In this document: positions 51,402 to 60,600 of the stretch, in pieces
Layout of the letters: every line of letters begins with the position of its first letter
How positions within the stretch are numbered: position 1 is the first letter of the stretch
Source: Eubacterium sp.
GTDB lineage: Bacteria; Bacillota; Clostridia; Lachnospirales; Lachnospiraceae
DNA: 64,000 bases
Reading direction: 5' to 3'
Assembly: GCA_017475235.1 (NCBI GenBank)
Contig: JAFVGA010000024.1
Location: 1 to 64,000 of the forward strand
Made by a program: the position numbers and the translations under genes
The notes under the pieces: generated by a model
What the model saw: only the letters and a program-made list of their open reading frames with translations
Database searches by the model: none
What the model was told of the DNA's origin: nothing

Positions 51402-52265
51402 TCACTTACCTGCAGGACATCCCCCGCATCCTTCACATTTACTTACTGTATCATCATCACACTCATCGCGTAACTGACCCACTGACTTGTTGAACAATGG
51501 GTGTACAGCATTTGGTGCAATTTGATTTAAAGGTTCAAGCACAAACGCACGCTTATGCATCTCGATATGTGGAATCTTTAAATCAATTTCATCTATCACT
51601 TCATCGCCAAACATAACGATGTCGATATCTAAAGTTCTTGGTCCCCAGTGAACTTCTCTTGTTCTGTCGTTGTCATTTTCAATCTCATGGATTCTATCGA
51701 GCAATTCTCTGGCTGAATAGATTGTCTCAATCTCAACACATCCGTTCAAAAAATTGTCTTGCTCCACTGGACCATAAGGCTTTGTCTCAACAAAGTTTGA
51801 AACTGCATTCACTCTGCAATTGTCATCATTGTAAAAACTTTGAATCGCTTCATTTAGATAGGTTTCTTTGTCGCCCATGTTTGAGCCAATACTCAAATAT
51901 GCCTTCTTCCACTCGCAAGTCACCTTAACTGAAATGTTTTCAAAACTAAGTGACACTGGAGCCTCTGGCTTGTTTACTTCCAAATCAATCTTTCTAATCT
52001 TTGGAAAGTTCTTAAGTACTGCTCTGGCAGTCTGAATAGCTGCTGCCTCTATCAAATCATAACGATTCTCAGTAAAGAACTTATTTATAAACTTGCATAC
52101 CTTTGAATAGTTAACTGTATCTTCCAAATCATCTGTTAGACCTGGAGTAACTATGTCACTATAAATATTAGCGTTAATAAAGAATGTCTGTCCATTTTCC
52201 TTTTCTTCTTCATTAACGCCATGATATGCAAATATTTCAAGTTTTTCTATTTTAATGCAATCCAT
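51402..52265 (-). CDS. folK: Dihydroneopterin aldolase / HPPK fusion
   Basis: A 287-residue fusion of two folate-pathway enzymes. FolB (about 1-117): MDCIKIEKLEIFAYHGVNEEEKENGQ and the RYDLIEAAA stretch, splitting dihydroneopterin. FolK (about 118-270): AYLSIGSNMGDKETYL, the RTREVHWGPRTLDIDIVMFG signature and PHIEMHKRAFVLEPL, adding pyrophosphate. The tail ends CEGCGGCPAGK, a CxxCxxC pattern not required by either enzyme. Downstream of folP with no gap. Confidence 0.95.
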   Translation of the reverse strand: MDCIKIEKLEIFAYHGVNEEEKENGQTFFINANIYSDIVTPGLTDDLEDTVNYSKVCKFINKFFTENRYDLIEAAAIQTARAVLKNFPKIRKIDLEVNKPEAPVSLSFENISVKVTCEWKKAYLSIGSNMGDKETYLNEAIQSFYNDDNCRVNAVSNFVETKPYGPVEQDNFLNGCVEIETIYSARELLDRIHEIENDNDRTREVHWGPRTLDIDIVMFGDEVIDEIDLKIPHIEMHKRAFVLEPLNQIAPNAVHPLFNKSVGQLRDECDDDTVSKCEGCGGCPAGK

Positions 52266-53135
52266 TTAGTACCTCTGCGAATTCATAAACTTCCACGCAG
52301 TCATCATTGCTTGATAGTTCTCCTTTACATCGTGAACTCTGAAAATTCTAGCACCACGATCCAGTCCAATAACTGTTGTAGCAACAGAGCCACCTAGCAC
52401 GTCAGTATCTTCCACCTTCAAAGTTTCTCTGATAACTGACTTTCTTGAACATCCAAGCAAGACTGGATATCCCATCTTTCTGATTTCTTCTATATGATTA
52501 ACAATATATAGATTCTGCTTATAAGTTTTTGCAAATCCTACACCTGGATCCACAATTATCTGGCTATCTTTGACGCCTGCTGCGTGTCCCAAATCAATAG
52601 ACTCACGAAGATCGTTTAGAACGTCTTGCATAAAGTCATCGTACTTTGGTTTGAATCTATTGTGACCAACTATAACTGGCACTCCAGTCTCAGCCACAAC
52701 CTTTGCCATAGACTTAACAAATGGAGTCTCTAGAGATGTATCATTAAACTTCATATGCTTAAGTGCCATATGACCTCTGAATCCCCAAATGTCATTTATC
52801 ATATCGCATCCGGCATCTACTGCTGCCTGCGCAACTGCTGCTTTGTAAGTATCAATAGATAAAGGAACTTCGAAGCGCTTTCTAATTGCCTCAATAACTG
52901 GAATAACTCTATCCAATTCTTCCTTGATTGTGATTGGAGTATAACCTGGTCTAGTTGACTCTCCGCCCACGTCAATAATCTTTGCGCCTTCATTAGTCAT
53001 TTTTTCAACATGAGCTAGCGCCGCATCGATCTTATTATAAAACTTGCCACCATCAGAAAATGAATCTGGTGTGACATTTAAGATTCCCATAATAACGGGT
53101 TCTCTATCTATGTTAATACTGTAATCCTGTGCCAT
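52266..53135 (-). CDS. folP: Dihydropteroate synthase
   Basis: A 289-residue TIM-barrel enzyme joining the pterin with p-aminobenzoate, the target of sulfonamides. Typical motifs are VIMGILNVTPDSFSDGGKF, DVGGESTRPGYTPI, SIDTYKAAV, MINDIWGF, DPGVGFAKTYKQN and GCSRKSVI. A short insert (HMALKHMKFNDTSLETPF) sits after the WGF motif. RBS GTGGAG, 2 nt after folE. Confidence 0.95.
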   Translation of the reverse strand: MAQDYSINIDREPVIMGILNVTPDSFSDGGKFYNKIDAALAHVEKMTNEGAKIIDVGGESTRPGYTPITIKEELDRVIPVIEAIRKRFEVPLSIDTYKAAVAQAAVDAGCDMINDIWGFRGHMALKHMKFNDTSLETPFVKSMAKVVAETGVPVIVGHNRFKPKYDDFMQDVLNDLRESIDLGHAAGVKDSQIIVDPGVGFAKTYKQNLYIVNHIEEIRKMGYPVLLGCSRKSVIRETLKVEDTDVLGGSVATTVIGLDRGARIFRVHDVKENYQAMMTAWKFMNSQRY

Positions 53136-53137
53136 TC

Positions 53138-53701
53138 TTATTCTCCACTCTTAATCAAAGTTAAAGTCTCTTCCTTTAACTTTGCGTCTTCTTCAAAGAC
53201 ACCTTTTGTTGACATACTAATAGTCTTGCTTCCAGGTTTCTTGATTCCTCTAGCAGACATACACATATGCTCTGCCTCTACCAAAACCAAAACTCCCTCT
53301 GCATCCAAACCATCGTAAATAGCCTGTGCTATTTGCTCTGTCATCTGCTCTTGAATCTGAAGTCTTCTAGCATATACTTCCACAGTTCTAGCAAGTTTGC
53401 TAATACCAACCACTTTGCCCTTTGGAACATAGGCGATGTGCGCCTTTCCGTAAAAAGGCATAATGTGGTGCTCACATGTGGAATAAAATGTTATATCTTT
53501 TTCGATTACAACGTTGTTATTATCACAACTAAATGTGCAAGAAAGAATTTCCTTTGAATCCTGGTTCATTCCTGCAAACAATTCTTCATACATTCTGGCT
53601 ACTCTCGCTGGAGTATCCTTTAGTCCCTCTCTTTCGGTATCTTCCCCAATACCTTCAAGCATCATTTTTACTGCTTCTTCGATTTTCCCTCTATCAAACA
53701 T
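53138..53701 (-). CDS. folE: GTP cyclohydrolase I
   Basis: A 187-residue FolE, the first step of folate synthesis (GTP to dihydroneopterin triphosphate). The zinc ligands are in [21 protein letters not shown] (Cys, His) and in [15 protein letters not shown] (Cys); GLSKLART-like [19 protein letters not shown] completes the signature. RBS AAAGGAGAG. Between folC and folP in the operon. Confidence 0.96.
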   Translation of the reverse strand: MFDRGKIEEAVKMMLEGIGEDTEREGLKDTPARVARMYEELFAGMNQDSKEILSCTFSCDNNNVVIEKDITFYSTCEHHIMPFYGKAHIAYVPKGKVVGISKLARTVEVYARRLQIQEQMTEQIAQAIYDGLDAEGVLVLVEAEHMCMSARGIKKPGSKTISMSTKGVFEEDAKLKEETLTLIKSGE

Positions 53702-53721
53702 GTCAATCTCTCCTTTCGGCT

Positions 53722-54861
53722 TTAACTGTTTAATATTTTATTTAGCGCTTCTTTGATGTCTTTCAAAATCGAAAGAGAACCAAAAGCGATAATCATATCC
53801 GACTCGTTTGTCTTTACTTCGGCGAAGGCTTGTCTAACTGCTTCATCGATCGTTTTACTTGCAACAGTGTTTTGATTATATTCGCACATAATATCAGCAA
53901 GCTTATTCGCGTCAAGACCCCTATTATTATTCGGAGTAATAGTATAAACTTTTTTAGCTTTGCTTCCAATTATACTCGCCTCCTCGCCATAATCTTTGTC
54001 GGCCAATACACCCATTATAAAGGTAATTCTTTTATTTGTAAAATGTAAATCAATATAGTCACGAAGTTTTAAAATCGCGCCTGGATTATGTGCTCCATCG
54101 ATGATAAACAATGGATTTTCGCATATTGTTTCCATACGACCAGGCCAGTAAGTTTCTTCTATTCCTTCGTCTATAAATTTCTTTAATTTGAAGCCATGTT
54201 TTTGAAGTTCTTCTGCTGCATGAACTGCAGTTTCTTGGTTAATATCATCAATGCTTCCAAGAGTTCCCGCATAAACTGCCGGACAATCTCTCTTGATAAT
54301 AGCTTCTTTGTTTTCCTTAATCTCTTCTATTGTCTCACCAAGTTCATTTGTGTGATCTAGACTAATACTTGTAATAACCGCTAAAAGATTTTTCTCAAAC
54401 ACATTTGTGGCATCGTCTCTTCCGCCCATTCCACACTCAATTAGGCATACATCTAAATCGAGGTCGGCGAAGAAACAAAATGCCAACGCTGTTTCAATCT
54501 CAAATCTGGTTGGATGATTAAGTCCATCTTTTACCATTTCCTCACAGACAGACTTAATTTTTTCAATGTAAGTTGCCACATCCTCTTTTGAGATAGGTGT
54601 TCTATCAACTGTGATTATTTCCCACTCGTCAAAAACAGCAGGTGAACTATACTTTCCAACAGAATATCCAGCACATAAAAGAATGCTCTCCAAATACGCC
54701 ATCGTAGAACCTTTGCCGTTTGTGCCAGCAAAGTGTACGACATTTAGTTTGTCTTGAGGATTGTCTAGTCTTTTTAGTAATTCCTTAATAGTCTCTGTTC
54801 CCAAAACACTTCCGTATTTGTTTGTGCTATCCAAATATTCTTTTGCCTTTGTATAATCCAT
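53722..54861 (-). CDS. folC: Folylpolyglutamate synthase / dihydrofolate synthase
   Basis: A 379-residue Mur-ligase-like enzyme adding glutamate to (dihydro)folates. It has the P-loop [30 protein letters not shown], the [17 protein letters not shown] region and [15 protein letters not shown]. It is shorter than the usual 420-430 residues, mainly in the central domain. First gene of folC-folE-folP-folBK-pheA. The ribosome site is weak (AAGAGA), and a terminator lies only 14 nt before the start, so the promoter must overlap the upstream gene or the operon depends on read-through. Confidence 0.92.
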   Translation of the reverse strand: MDYTKAKEYLDSTNKYGSVLGTETIKELLKRLDNPQDKLNVVHFAGTNGKGSTMAYLESILLCAGYSVGKYSSPAVFDEWEIITVDRTPISKEDVATYIEKIKSVCEEMVKDGLNHPTRFEIETALAFCFFADLDLDVCLIECGMGGRDDATNVFEKNLLAVITSISLDHTNELGETIEEIKENKEAIIKRDCPAVYAGTLGSIDDINQETAVHAAEELQKHGFKLKKFIDEGIEETYWPGRMETICENPLFIIDGAHNPGAILKLRDYIDLHFTNKRITFIMGVLADKDYGEEASIIGSKAKKVYTITPNNNRGLDANKLADIMCEYNQNTVASKTIDEAVRQAFAEVKTNESDMIIAFGSLSILKDIKEALNKILNS

Positions 54862-54874
54862 AATCTCTTAAACG

Positions 54875-54902
54875 TAAAAAAAGGAGCTCTGTTCGAGCTC
54901 CT
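54875..54902 (-). terminator. Terminator/attenuator between the SH3 gene and folC
   Basis: AGGAGCTC/GAGCTCCT (54882-54889 with 54895-54902, loop TGTTC) is followed on the minus strand by seven T (54875-54881). It lies just upstream of folC. Confidence 0.9.
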
Positions 54903-54916
54903 CTTTAATACCTTTT

Positions 54917-55564
54917 TTAGTAAAGTGTTCTCTTATCGTTCGTATTCTTTTTCTTGTTTGAACTGCTGCTGCTTGAACTCTTCTTTGTTTCAGCGTTGAT
55001 TGTTCTCTTTCTAGTCTCAATAGTTCTCTCGTTGTCATTTGAACTATCGTCTGAGTTTGAATCTTCAGTGTCTTCTGAATCTCCACTCTTAACTTTTTCC
55101 TTAGATAAGAACTCTTTCTTTACGTATCCTTCTTCGCTGCCAGTATCAACTTTAACCCAGTCGCCTTCGTTAGCAACAACTGTTACCTTTGTACCCTTAT
55201 CAAGTACGTCTAAAGCATCACTGTCTACAGATGCCTCTGCACGAAGATTTACACCATCGTTAGTGTAAGCTGTTGAGCCCTCTGAGAACTCACCATCTTC
55301 AGCTTCAGTAGTTTCTTCTTCCGTGGTCTCCTCTACGGTAGTTTCCTCAACTGTTGTAGGCTCTACTGTAGTAGCCTCTTCTTTTGAACCACCACAACTA
55401 CATGAAGTAGCTGCTATAGCAATAACCGCTACCAAAATAACAACTGCAGCGATAATTGCAATCATAATATTACGCTTTCTTCTAGCTTCCTCGCGTCTCA
55501 TATGAGCAACGCGCTTTCTTGTTTCAATGAATTTCATTGTTTCATCGTCATATCTGTTTGCCAT
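54917..55564 (-). CDS. Membrane-anchored SH3-domain protein
   Basis: A 215-residue protein with a basic N-terminal cytoplasmic stretch (TRKRVAHMRREEARRKRN), one membrane helix (IMIAIIAAVVILVAVIAIAA, followed by CSCGG), a Thr/Glu-rich linker (repeated TTVEE/TTEEE), a bacterial SH3 domain (about 97-155; GVNLRAEASVDSDALDVLDKG, WVKVDTGSEEGYVKKEFL) and a Ser/Asp/Lys-rich tail. It probably binds cell-wall peptides on the outer face. 25 nt behind the DUF1292 gene; RBS GAGGAAAGAGGAG. Confidence 0.8.
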   Translation of the reverse strand: MANRYDDETMKFIETRKRVAHMRREEARRKRNIMIAIIAAVVILVAVIAIAATSCSCGGSKEEATTVEPTTVEETTVEETTEEETTEAEDGEFSEGSTAYTNDGVNLRAEASVDSDALDVLDKGTKVTVVANEGDWVKVDTGSEEGYVKKEFLSKEKVKSGDSEDTEDSNSDDSSNDNERTIETRKRTINAETKKSSSSSSSNKKKNTNDKRTLY

Positions 55565-55588
55565 CTCTTTTCTCCTCTTTCCTCTTTA

Positions 55589-55930
55589 TTAGCTTAAGTA
55601 GCCGCCGTCTTCCACATCTGAAGACTCTACTTCTATTTCTTCGTCGAATTCGCCATCTTCAACTATCTGGTCAAAGATTTCTGAAACCATATCAAACTCT
55701 TCTTGAGTCTCTATATTATCAAGACCTGGTTCACCATCTTCACTCTCAAAGTATCTGTAGATATAAACTTCACCTTCTTCTTCCTCAACCTGATCTTCAG
55801 GAATAAGAACAATGTAGTCCTGTCCTTCCACTTCGAAAATTGTGATAACCTGAGTCTCTACTTCTGTTCCGTCTTCTAATTCTAAAGTGACGAATAAATC
55901 GTCCCCTTCTTCTAAACGATCGATACTCAT
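55589..55930 (-). CDS. DUF1292 domain-containing acidic protein
   Basis: A 113-residue, very acidic protein with the DUF1292 core at about 8-65 (LFVTLELEDGTEVETQVITIF, QDYIVLIPEDQ, GEVYIYRYFESEDGEPGL). In Firmicutes this family (YrzB-like) is often found near yrrK/yqgF and alaS; here it lies between a helicase and an SH3 protein. Function unknown. Start 55930 is fixed by AAGGAGGAATT. Confidence 0.85.
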   Translation of the reverse strand: MSIDRLEEGDDLFVTLELEDGTEVETQVITIFEVEGQDYIVLIPEDQVEEEEGEVYIYRYFESEDGEPGLDNIETQEEFDMVSEIFDQIVEDGEFDEEIEVESSDVEDGGYLS

Positions 55931-56015
55931 AATTCCTCCTTGAATTTCCCTATTTTTATAGAAAAATACACAGAAATACTTTACCAAATTTACTAACAAA
56001 ATACAATACAATTCA

Positions 56016-57836
56016 TCAATTTATTATCTCATTCAGAAACATGGACGGTTCCATCGGAAAGCCCAAGTTTTCGCCTATTAGAAAGATATGAAGATACTTT
56101 TCTGCCCTAGTCATAGCTACGTAAAACACGCGCCTTTCCTCCTCAAAATCTTGCTCTCTTATTGCCCTGGACGTTGGTATGATTCCCTGGTTCACATTTA
56201 GGATAAAAACAACTTTAAACTCCAGTCCTTTTGAACCATGCATTGTGATTATATTTACACCCTCAGTCTTTATCTCTTTCTTTTCTGTTTGCTTCTGCTC
56301 CGAAAGACTTACCCATTCCTTTATGGTCTTATAGTTTTCACTTTCCATTTGAATTCTATCGAGTTCAAACTTAAGTTTCTTCAGAGATTGTCCTTTATCA
56401 TTTGCATATCGCATTAGGTATTCTTCGTAGCCGACCACGTTTTTTATATAGTTAATTGCTCCGTACGGATTTAGTTTTTTAATCATCTCCATATGAAAAT
56501 CTAAATCACTTATATTGCGAAGTACCTCTTTATCGTGCGAATATAGTTCTTTTAGTTTTGTTAAATTTGCTCCACACTCCAAAACACTATCTCTGCTAAT
56601 CAGTCTTGTTGGTTTGTTTAGTATGTTGATGAAGCTCTCCACGTCGAAGCATTCACCGTTCTCCCAGCTGTTAGCGCATTTCAAATAGCAGATGATATCT
56701 TTATACACCATGCTTGAGGCAAGCACATCCGACTTGGTCTTTGTGTAAGTGTTAACGTCCATACTCTCGAAGATCGTTCTTATGTTTTGAATAAAAATGT
56801 TGTTTCTAACAAGAACTGCTATCTCGCTCGGCTTAACACCTTGCTTAATGTATTCCTTAATCATCTGACCAGTCGATTCAATTTCCTCTTTTTGAGATTT
56901 GAAAATTCTAATGTCTGGCGCAATCCCATCTTCACCCACAGCCACTATGTTTTTATCAAACCTTGCGTTATTGTGGACTATCAAGTCGTTTGCCATATCA
57001 ACTATCGCCTTGGTGGAGCGATAATTGTTTGCAAGCAATATTTCTTCAGCATCTTTGTAGTACTCCTCAAATTCAAACATAAGTTCTGGGTGCGAGCCTC
57101 TGAAACCGTAGATTGCTTGGTCATCATCCCCCACCACAAAGATATTGTTCTCCGGAGCAGAAATCATCTTCACAATCTCAAACTGTAACTTGTTTATATC
57201 TTGAAACTCGTCCACCAACACATACTCAAACACACTCTGCCACTTTTCTAACAAGTGTGGTTTTTCTTTGAAGAGTTCGTAGCAAAGTCTCAGCATATCT
57301 TCAAAGTCCACTTTGTTGGAAAGCATTTTTTCTCGCTCGTATTCATCCATCACTTTTAGGAAGAGTTCTTTGTCGCAGGTGATTGGCTCAAAGTCCCTAA
57401 CATTTTCCATATTGCCTTTCGCTTTTCCAATATCATCCATAATGCTTCGTGTGAAATCATTTTTAGATGCGACATCAATCTTTAAGCGGATGATAATCTC
57501 TTTTATAATGTTGATTTTTTCCATATCTGAGAGAAGGCTGTCTGGTCTATAGTCCTTTTCAGTTCTTAGGATTCGAAAGAAGATGCTGTGGAACGTACCA
57601 AAAGAAACCGGAAGACTTCTTCCAGCCATTAAACTTTTAAACCTAAGTCTCATATTTTCAGCTGCCGCCTTTGTGAAAGTGACAACTAAAATCTTTGTTG
57701 GATCTACTTTGTTTTTTTGTATTAAATTTTTAACTCTGTGGGTTATAACTGTGGTTTTCCCGGAACCGGGACCTGCCAACACGATTGCTGGCCCTTTGAA
57801 ATGAGCGATTGCCATTTCTTGAGATTCACTAAACAT
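56016..57836 (-). CDS. UvrD/PcrA-like ATP-dependent DNA helicase
   Basis: A 606-residue superfamily 1A helicase. Motifs in order: Q-motif MFSESQEMAIAHFKGPAIVL, Walker A AGPGSGKTT (21-29), TFTKAAAENMRLR (Ia), VDEFQDIN (II), VGDDDQAIYGFRGSHPE (III), NYRST (IV), ITMHGSKGLEFKVVF (V) and EERRVFYVAMTRAEKYL (VI). It is shorter than PcrA (about 720) because the C-terminal tail is missing. The start at 57836 follows AAAGG; the frame stays open upstream through the palindromic element, but no ribosome site or family match supports that extension. Promoter at 57873-57901. Confidence 0.92.
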   Translation of the reverse strand: MFSESQEMAIAHFKGPAIVLAGPGSGKTTVITHRVKNLIQKNKVDPTKILVVTFTKAAAENMRLRFKSLMAGRSLPVSFGTFHSIFFRILRTEKDYRPDSLLSDMEKINIIKEIIIRLKIDVASKNDFTRSIMDDIGKAKGNMENVRDFEPITCDKELFLKVMDEYEREKMLSNKVDFEDMLRLCYELFKEKPHLLEKWQSVFEYVLVDEFQDINKLQFEIVKMISAPENNIFVVGDDDQAIYGFRGSHPELMFEFEEYYKDAEEILLANNYRSTKAIVDMANDLIVHNNARFDKNIVAVGEDGIAPDIRIFKSQKEEIESTGQMIKEYIKQGVKPSEIAVLVRNNIFIQNIRTIFESMDVNTYTKTKSDVLASSMVYKDIICYLKCANSWENGECFDVESFINILNKPTRLISRDSVLECGANLTKLKELYSHDKEVLRNISDLDFHMEMIKKLNPYGAINYIKNVVGYEEYLMRYANDKGQSLKKLKFELDRIQMESENYKTIKEWVSLSEQKQTEKKEIKTEGVNIITMHGSKGLEFKVVFILNVNQGIIPTSRAIREQDFEEERRVFYVAMTRAEKYLHIFLIGENLGFPMEPSMFLNEIIN

Positions 57837-57872
57837 TGCACAACCTTTCCGCTGTGCCTCTCTCCAAGAGTT

Positions 57873-57901
57873 AGTATAATACTTTTGAAGTAAGTACGCA
57901 A
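57873..57901 (-). promoter_or_regulatory. Helicase gene promoter
   Basis: On the minus strand TTGCGT (57896-57901), 17 nt, TATACT (57873-57878). The -35 box overlaps the outer arm of the palindromic element at 57898-58022. Confidence 0.6.
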
Positions 57902-58022
57902 CGAGCCACCATTCAAAGGCCTTCGGCCTTTGAATGGTGGCAGTCGCCAGATCGAAGCAAAAAGAGACAGTCGAGAATTTATTCTCGACTGTCTCTTTTT
58001 TGGCTTCGGTCAGGCTCGTTGC
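57898..58022. repeat. 125-nt nested palindrome (three-way junction)
   Basis: The outer 10-bp stem GCAACGAGCC/GGCTCGTTGC (57898-57907 with 58013-58022) encloses two hairpins. Hairpin 1 is a perfect palindrome of up to 16 bp (57906-57921 with 57925-57940, 3-nt loop; its first two bases compete with the outer stem). Hairpin 2 has 20 bp (57959-57978 with 57981-58000) prolonged by CGAAGC/GCTTCG (57953-57958 with 58003-58008). On the minus strand hairpin 2 is followed by TTTTT, so it terminates the LemA/DUF2207 transcript. Confidence 0.8.
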
Positions 58023-58030
58023 TAGCCAGC

Positions 58031-59935
58031 TTACCAGCTGCCGCCTCCACCGCCTCCGCCGCCTCCGCCGGAGAATCCGCTTGAGGCTGCAGACGCTGCT
58101 GCTTTCACCATCGCTTCTGTTCTCAAATGTTGAATTGGATCTCGTAGTCCTGATAGCAACATTGTGTTGAAGTAGAATGCGTTCCAATACATCGCATTGT
58201 ATCCGTAGTACCATGTTGGTGGTTTAACCTTCAAATTCTTGAACTGTTTAGCCCAGTGATCTGAAAGGCCAAATACCATTGCGTATGGCAATACGTTAAA
58301 GAAGTACGATGGATCTTCATCTATTAACATTTGTAGTTTTTCAATTTCTGCTGTCTTTATGAACTGCTTTAATCCCAAAAGTTTTCCGTAGTATTGTAGT
58401 TTAAAATCTGTTGGAACGACTAATCTTCCGATAAAGATTCCGTTAATAATTAGCACTGCCAATACTCCAGCGTAAACCGGAAACTTGAAGAATGTATCAT
58501 CTCCCAAAGTTGCAGCTAACATTGTTCCAATTGACGCACCAGCCAAAACTAAAAGGATGATACAGTATGTAATCCATTTTCCTTTTGTTCTAACTTTATC
58601 TTGTCCATGCGTAGCAAGTCTGAATAATCCAAGTGCGAAAACTGCTCCCGCGCTGATAGCGCCCATAATTAAGTTCTCTTTCATAGAAACCATACTGCTT
58701 GTTGCGAGTGCGCCAAAGTATGCTGCGCATGCCAAGAACAATAATACTGCCGCTTTGGCTTTACCAGTTGATAACTGCTTTTCACCTCTAAACTCGCCAC
58801 CTAAACTCTGCTTTGCCGAAGAAAAACTGTCTGAAAAACTTCTTGGCAAATCATCTAGGTTTCTAGGGTTTGTTGCAAACAATGCATCAAACAAAGTTCT
58901 CTGATAAAGTGGTGCATCTGCTGGCAACTCCTTAACCTTATGTAGCAATAATGCTGCATGTTTTCCTTCTCTTCCTTTTTTATCTGGGACTTCTTCAATA
59001 GTTAAGTAACCTTTCTCGCCCCACCAAGGAATAAGAGATATTAAATCAATATCGTCAGCCATCTCGTCTATAATCACACCAACCTCGGCACTGCTCATGC
59101 CCTCTGGTGGATAAAATTCAACCGTCTGTACTGCTTTCTTCTGTTTCTTAAAAAGAATGTACAATAGCAACAATGCTGCAAGCGCTGCTGCTGCTATAAT
59201 TAATACCATAGGGATAGTTTTGCTAACTGTCTTTGCTCCGACAAAGTATCCTTCATGAACTGGACAATAAAGTGTAATGGCTTGTCTAGGAGCAATGCCT
59301 GATGCTTCACCTGAAATCTCATTGTTTGTAAGATCAGTTTGAACATCTAAACCATTTGTCTGTCCGCCATATGTTCCACTGTAAATCTTAAAACCATCTT
59401 TTTCTTTATCAGTGAGTGGTTCTTCAAATTTCATATCAAACGCAAAGTGTTCAATATCAACATTCCAATCTGCACCTAGCACTGAATAGAAAATAAGATC
59501 TCCTGTTTTTACTCTATCGTCTGGCATCACATATGTATAAGAAAGTTTGTATGTTTGATCTCCATCTACATACGTACCTCTGCTACCAATCTTAATATCA
59601 AAGTAATTGTCTTCTCTATCTGTGTCGTAATCCCAGTTTTCAACATTTACATCTTTAACATCATTCTGATATTTGAGTACTTCCTTTTTACCATTGCCCA
59701 CATCTCTTTTTACATCCATAAAAAGAGGCATAGTTCTGTAAATACCATGACGTGATTCAGTAAACTGAACTTTGATAGTTTCTTTGACGGTCACGGTATT
59801 ATTCTTGTGGTAAGTACCCTCGAATTTGTAGTCCTCTATTCTGTATCCACCCTCATCTGCGCCTACAAACACAAATGAGAATAGGCACAATATAGAAATT
59901 GTGCCTATTAAGAATAAACTCTTAATTAATCTCAT
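58031..59935 (-). CDS. DUF2207 membrane protein
   Basis: A 634-residue protein with a signal peptide (1-26), an extracytoplasmic beta-rich DUF2207 domain (about 30-230, starting YRIEDYKFEGTYHKNNTVTVKETIKVQF), membrane helices near 245-262, 400-420, 428-445, 458-478 and 485-505, a cytoplasmic part between them, and a Gly-rich end (SGFSGGGGGGGGGGSW). The Gly-rich tail is normal for this family. It is translationally coupled (TAATG) to LemA; the LemA + DUF2207 pair is a common, poorly understood envelope module. Confidence 0.9.
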   Translation of the reverse strand: MRLIKSLFLIGTISILCLFSFVFVGADEGGYRIEDYKFEGTYHKNNTVTVKETIKVQFTESRHGIYRTMPLFMDVKRDVGNGKKEVLKYQNDVKDVNVENWDYDTDREDNYFDIKIGSRGTYVDGDQTYKLSYTYVMPDDRVKTGDLIFYSVLGADWNVDIEHFAFDMKFEEPLTDKEKDGFKIYSGTYGGQTNGLDVQTDLTNNEISGEASGIAPRQAITLYCPVHEGYFVGAKTVSKTIPMVLIIAAAALAALLLLYILFKKQKKAVQTVEFYPPEGMSSAEVGVIIDEMADDIDLISLIPWWGEKGYLTIEEVPDKKGREGKHAALLLHKVKELPADAPLYQRTLFDALFATNPRNLDDLPRSFSDSFSSAKQSLGGEFRGEKQLSTGKAKAAVLLFLACAAYFGALATSSMVSMKENLIMGAISAGAVFALGLFRLATHGQDKVRTKGKWITYCIILLVLAGASIGTMLAATLGDDTFFKFPVYAGVLAVLIINGIFIGRLVVPTDFKLQYYGKLLGLKQFIKTAEIEKLQMLIDEDPSYFFNVLPYAMVFGLSDHWAKQFKNLKVKPPTWYYGYNAMYWNAFYFNTMLLSGLRDPIQHLRTEAMVKAAASAASSGFSGGGGGGGGGGSW

Positions 59936-60516
59936 TAGAATTCCACCTTTACATTTTCACGTTCAGCTTCCTCTGTAACCTCAAACATAGGTTTTCTCTC
60001 GAAGTGGAACATTCCAGCTACGATATTTGAAGGAACCTTTTCGCATGAATTGTTGAAATCTTTAACAGCGCCATTGTAATACTTACGAGCATTAGCAATG
60101 TCTGCTTCAATAGACTTTAACTGTCCCTGAAGATCTAGGAAATTCTGGTTAGCTTTAAGATCTGGATAATTCTCACTCAAAGCAAAAATCTGACGAAGAG
60201 CTCCAGTAATCTGATTCTCTTCCTCTATTCTTTCTTCAGTAGTCTTTGTAACACCTGAGTTTCTAGCAGCAATAACTTTTTCCAAAGTCTCTGACTCATG
60301 CTTAGCATAGCCCTTTACTGTAGAAACAAGGTTTGGAATAAGGTCAAATCTCTTCTTTAGATATACATCCATAGTTGAGAATGCCTCTTCACAAGTATTT
60401 CTCTTACCAATAAGTTTGTTATATGTAGCAACAAACCAAAGGATTAATAAGAAAACGATAACAGCAACAACAATTCCAATGATTGCTCCTGTGCCTAATC
60501 CAATAAACATATTCAA
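59935..60516 (-). CDS. LemA family protein
   Basis: A 193-residue protein with one N-terminal membrane helix (GAIIGIVVAVIVFLLILWFVATYNKL) and the LemA helical bundle: KRNTCEEAFSTMDVYLKKRFDLIPNLVSTVKGYAKHE, NQITGALRQIFALSENYPDLKANQNFLDLQ and ANARKYYNGAVKDFN. Short N-terminus outside, bundle predicted on the other side of the membrane. It precedes and overlaps the DUF2207 gene by one base, strong GGAGG site. Biochemical role not established. Confidence 0.94.
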   Translation of the reverse strand: MNMFIGLGTGAIIGIVVAVIVFLLILWFVATYNKLIGKRNTCEEAFSTMDVYLKKRFDLIPNLVSTVKGYAKHESETLEKVIAARNSGVTKTTEERIEEENQITGALRQIFALSENYPDLKANQNFLDLQGQLKSIEADIANARKYYNGAVKDFNNSCEKVPSNIVAGMFHFERKPMFEVTEEAERENVKVEF

Positions 60517-60564
60517 TTACCTCCGTTCTTTTCGCTAGGTCTATTATACATAATATAAAGTTAA

Positions 60565-60594
60565 AATAAAAGAGCCAACAACCGTTGACTCTTT
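60565..60594 (-). terminator. gltX terminator
   Basis: AAAGAGxCAAC/GTTGxCTCTTT (60569-60579 with 60584-60594) forms an 11-bp stem with one wobble on the minus strand, followed there by TTTTATTTT. Confidence 0.85.
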
Positions 60595-60600
60595 AAATTT

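Noticed and set aside
54868..55086. Gln/Arg-rich frame overlapping the end of the SH3 gene
   Set aside because: It is an alternative frame of the Ser/Asp/Lys-rich tail with no ribosome site.
58031..58075. Low-complexity Gly-codon repeat at the end of the DUF2207 gene as an unusual repeat
   Set aside because: A Gly-rich C-terminal tail is a regular feature of DUF2207 proteins.
57837..58214. Long in-frame N-terminal extension of the helicase through the palindromic element and into the DUF2207 gene
   Set aside because: No ribosome site, no family match, Arg-rich translation of the Gly-rich coding strand, and the ATG at 57836 gives the exact UvrD N-terminus with a normal ribosome site.
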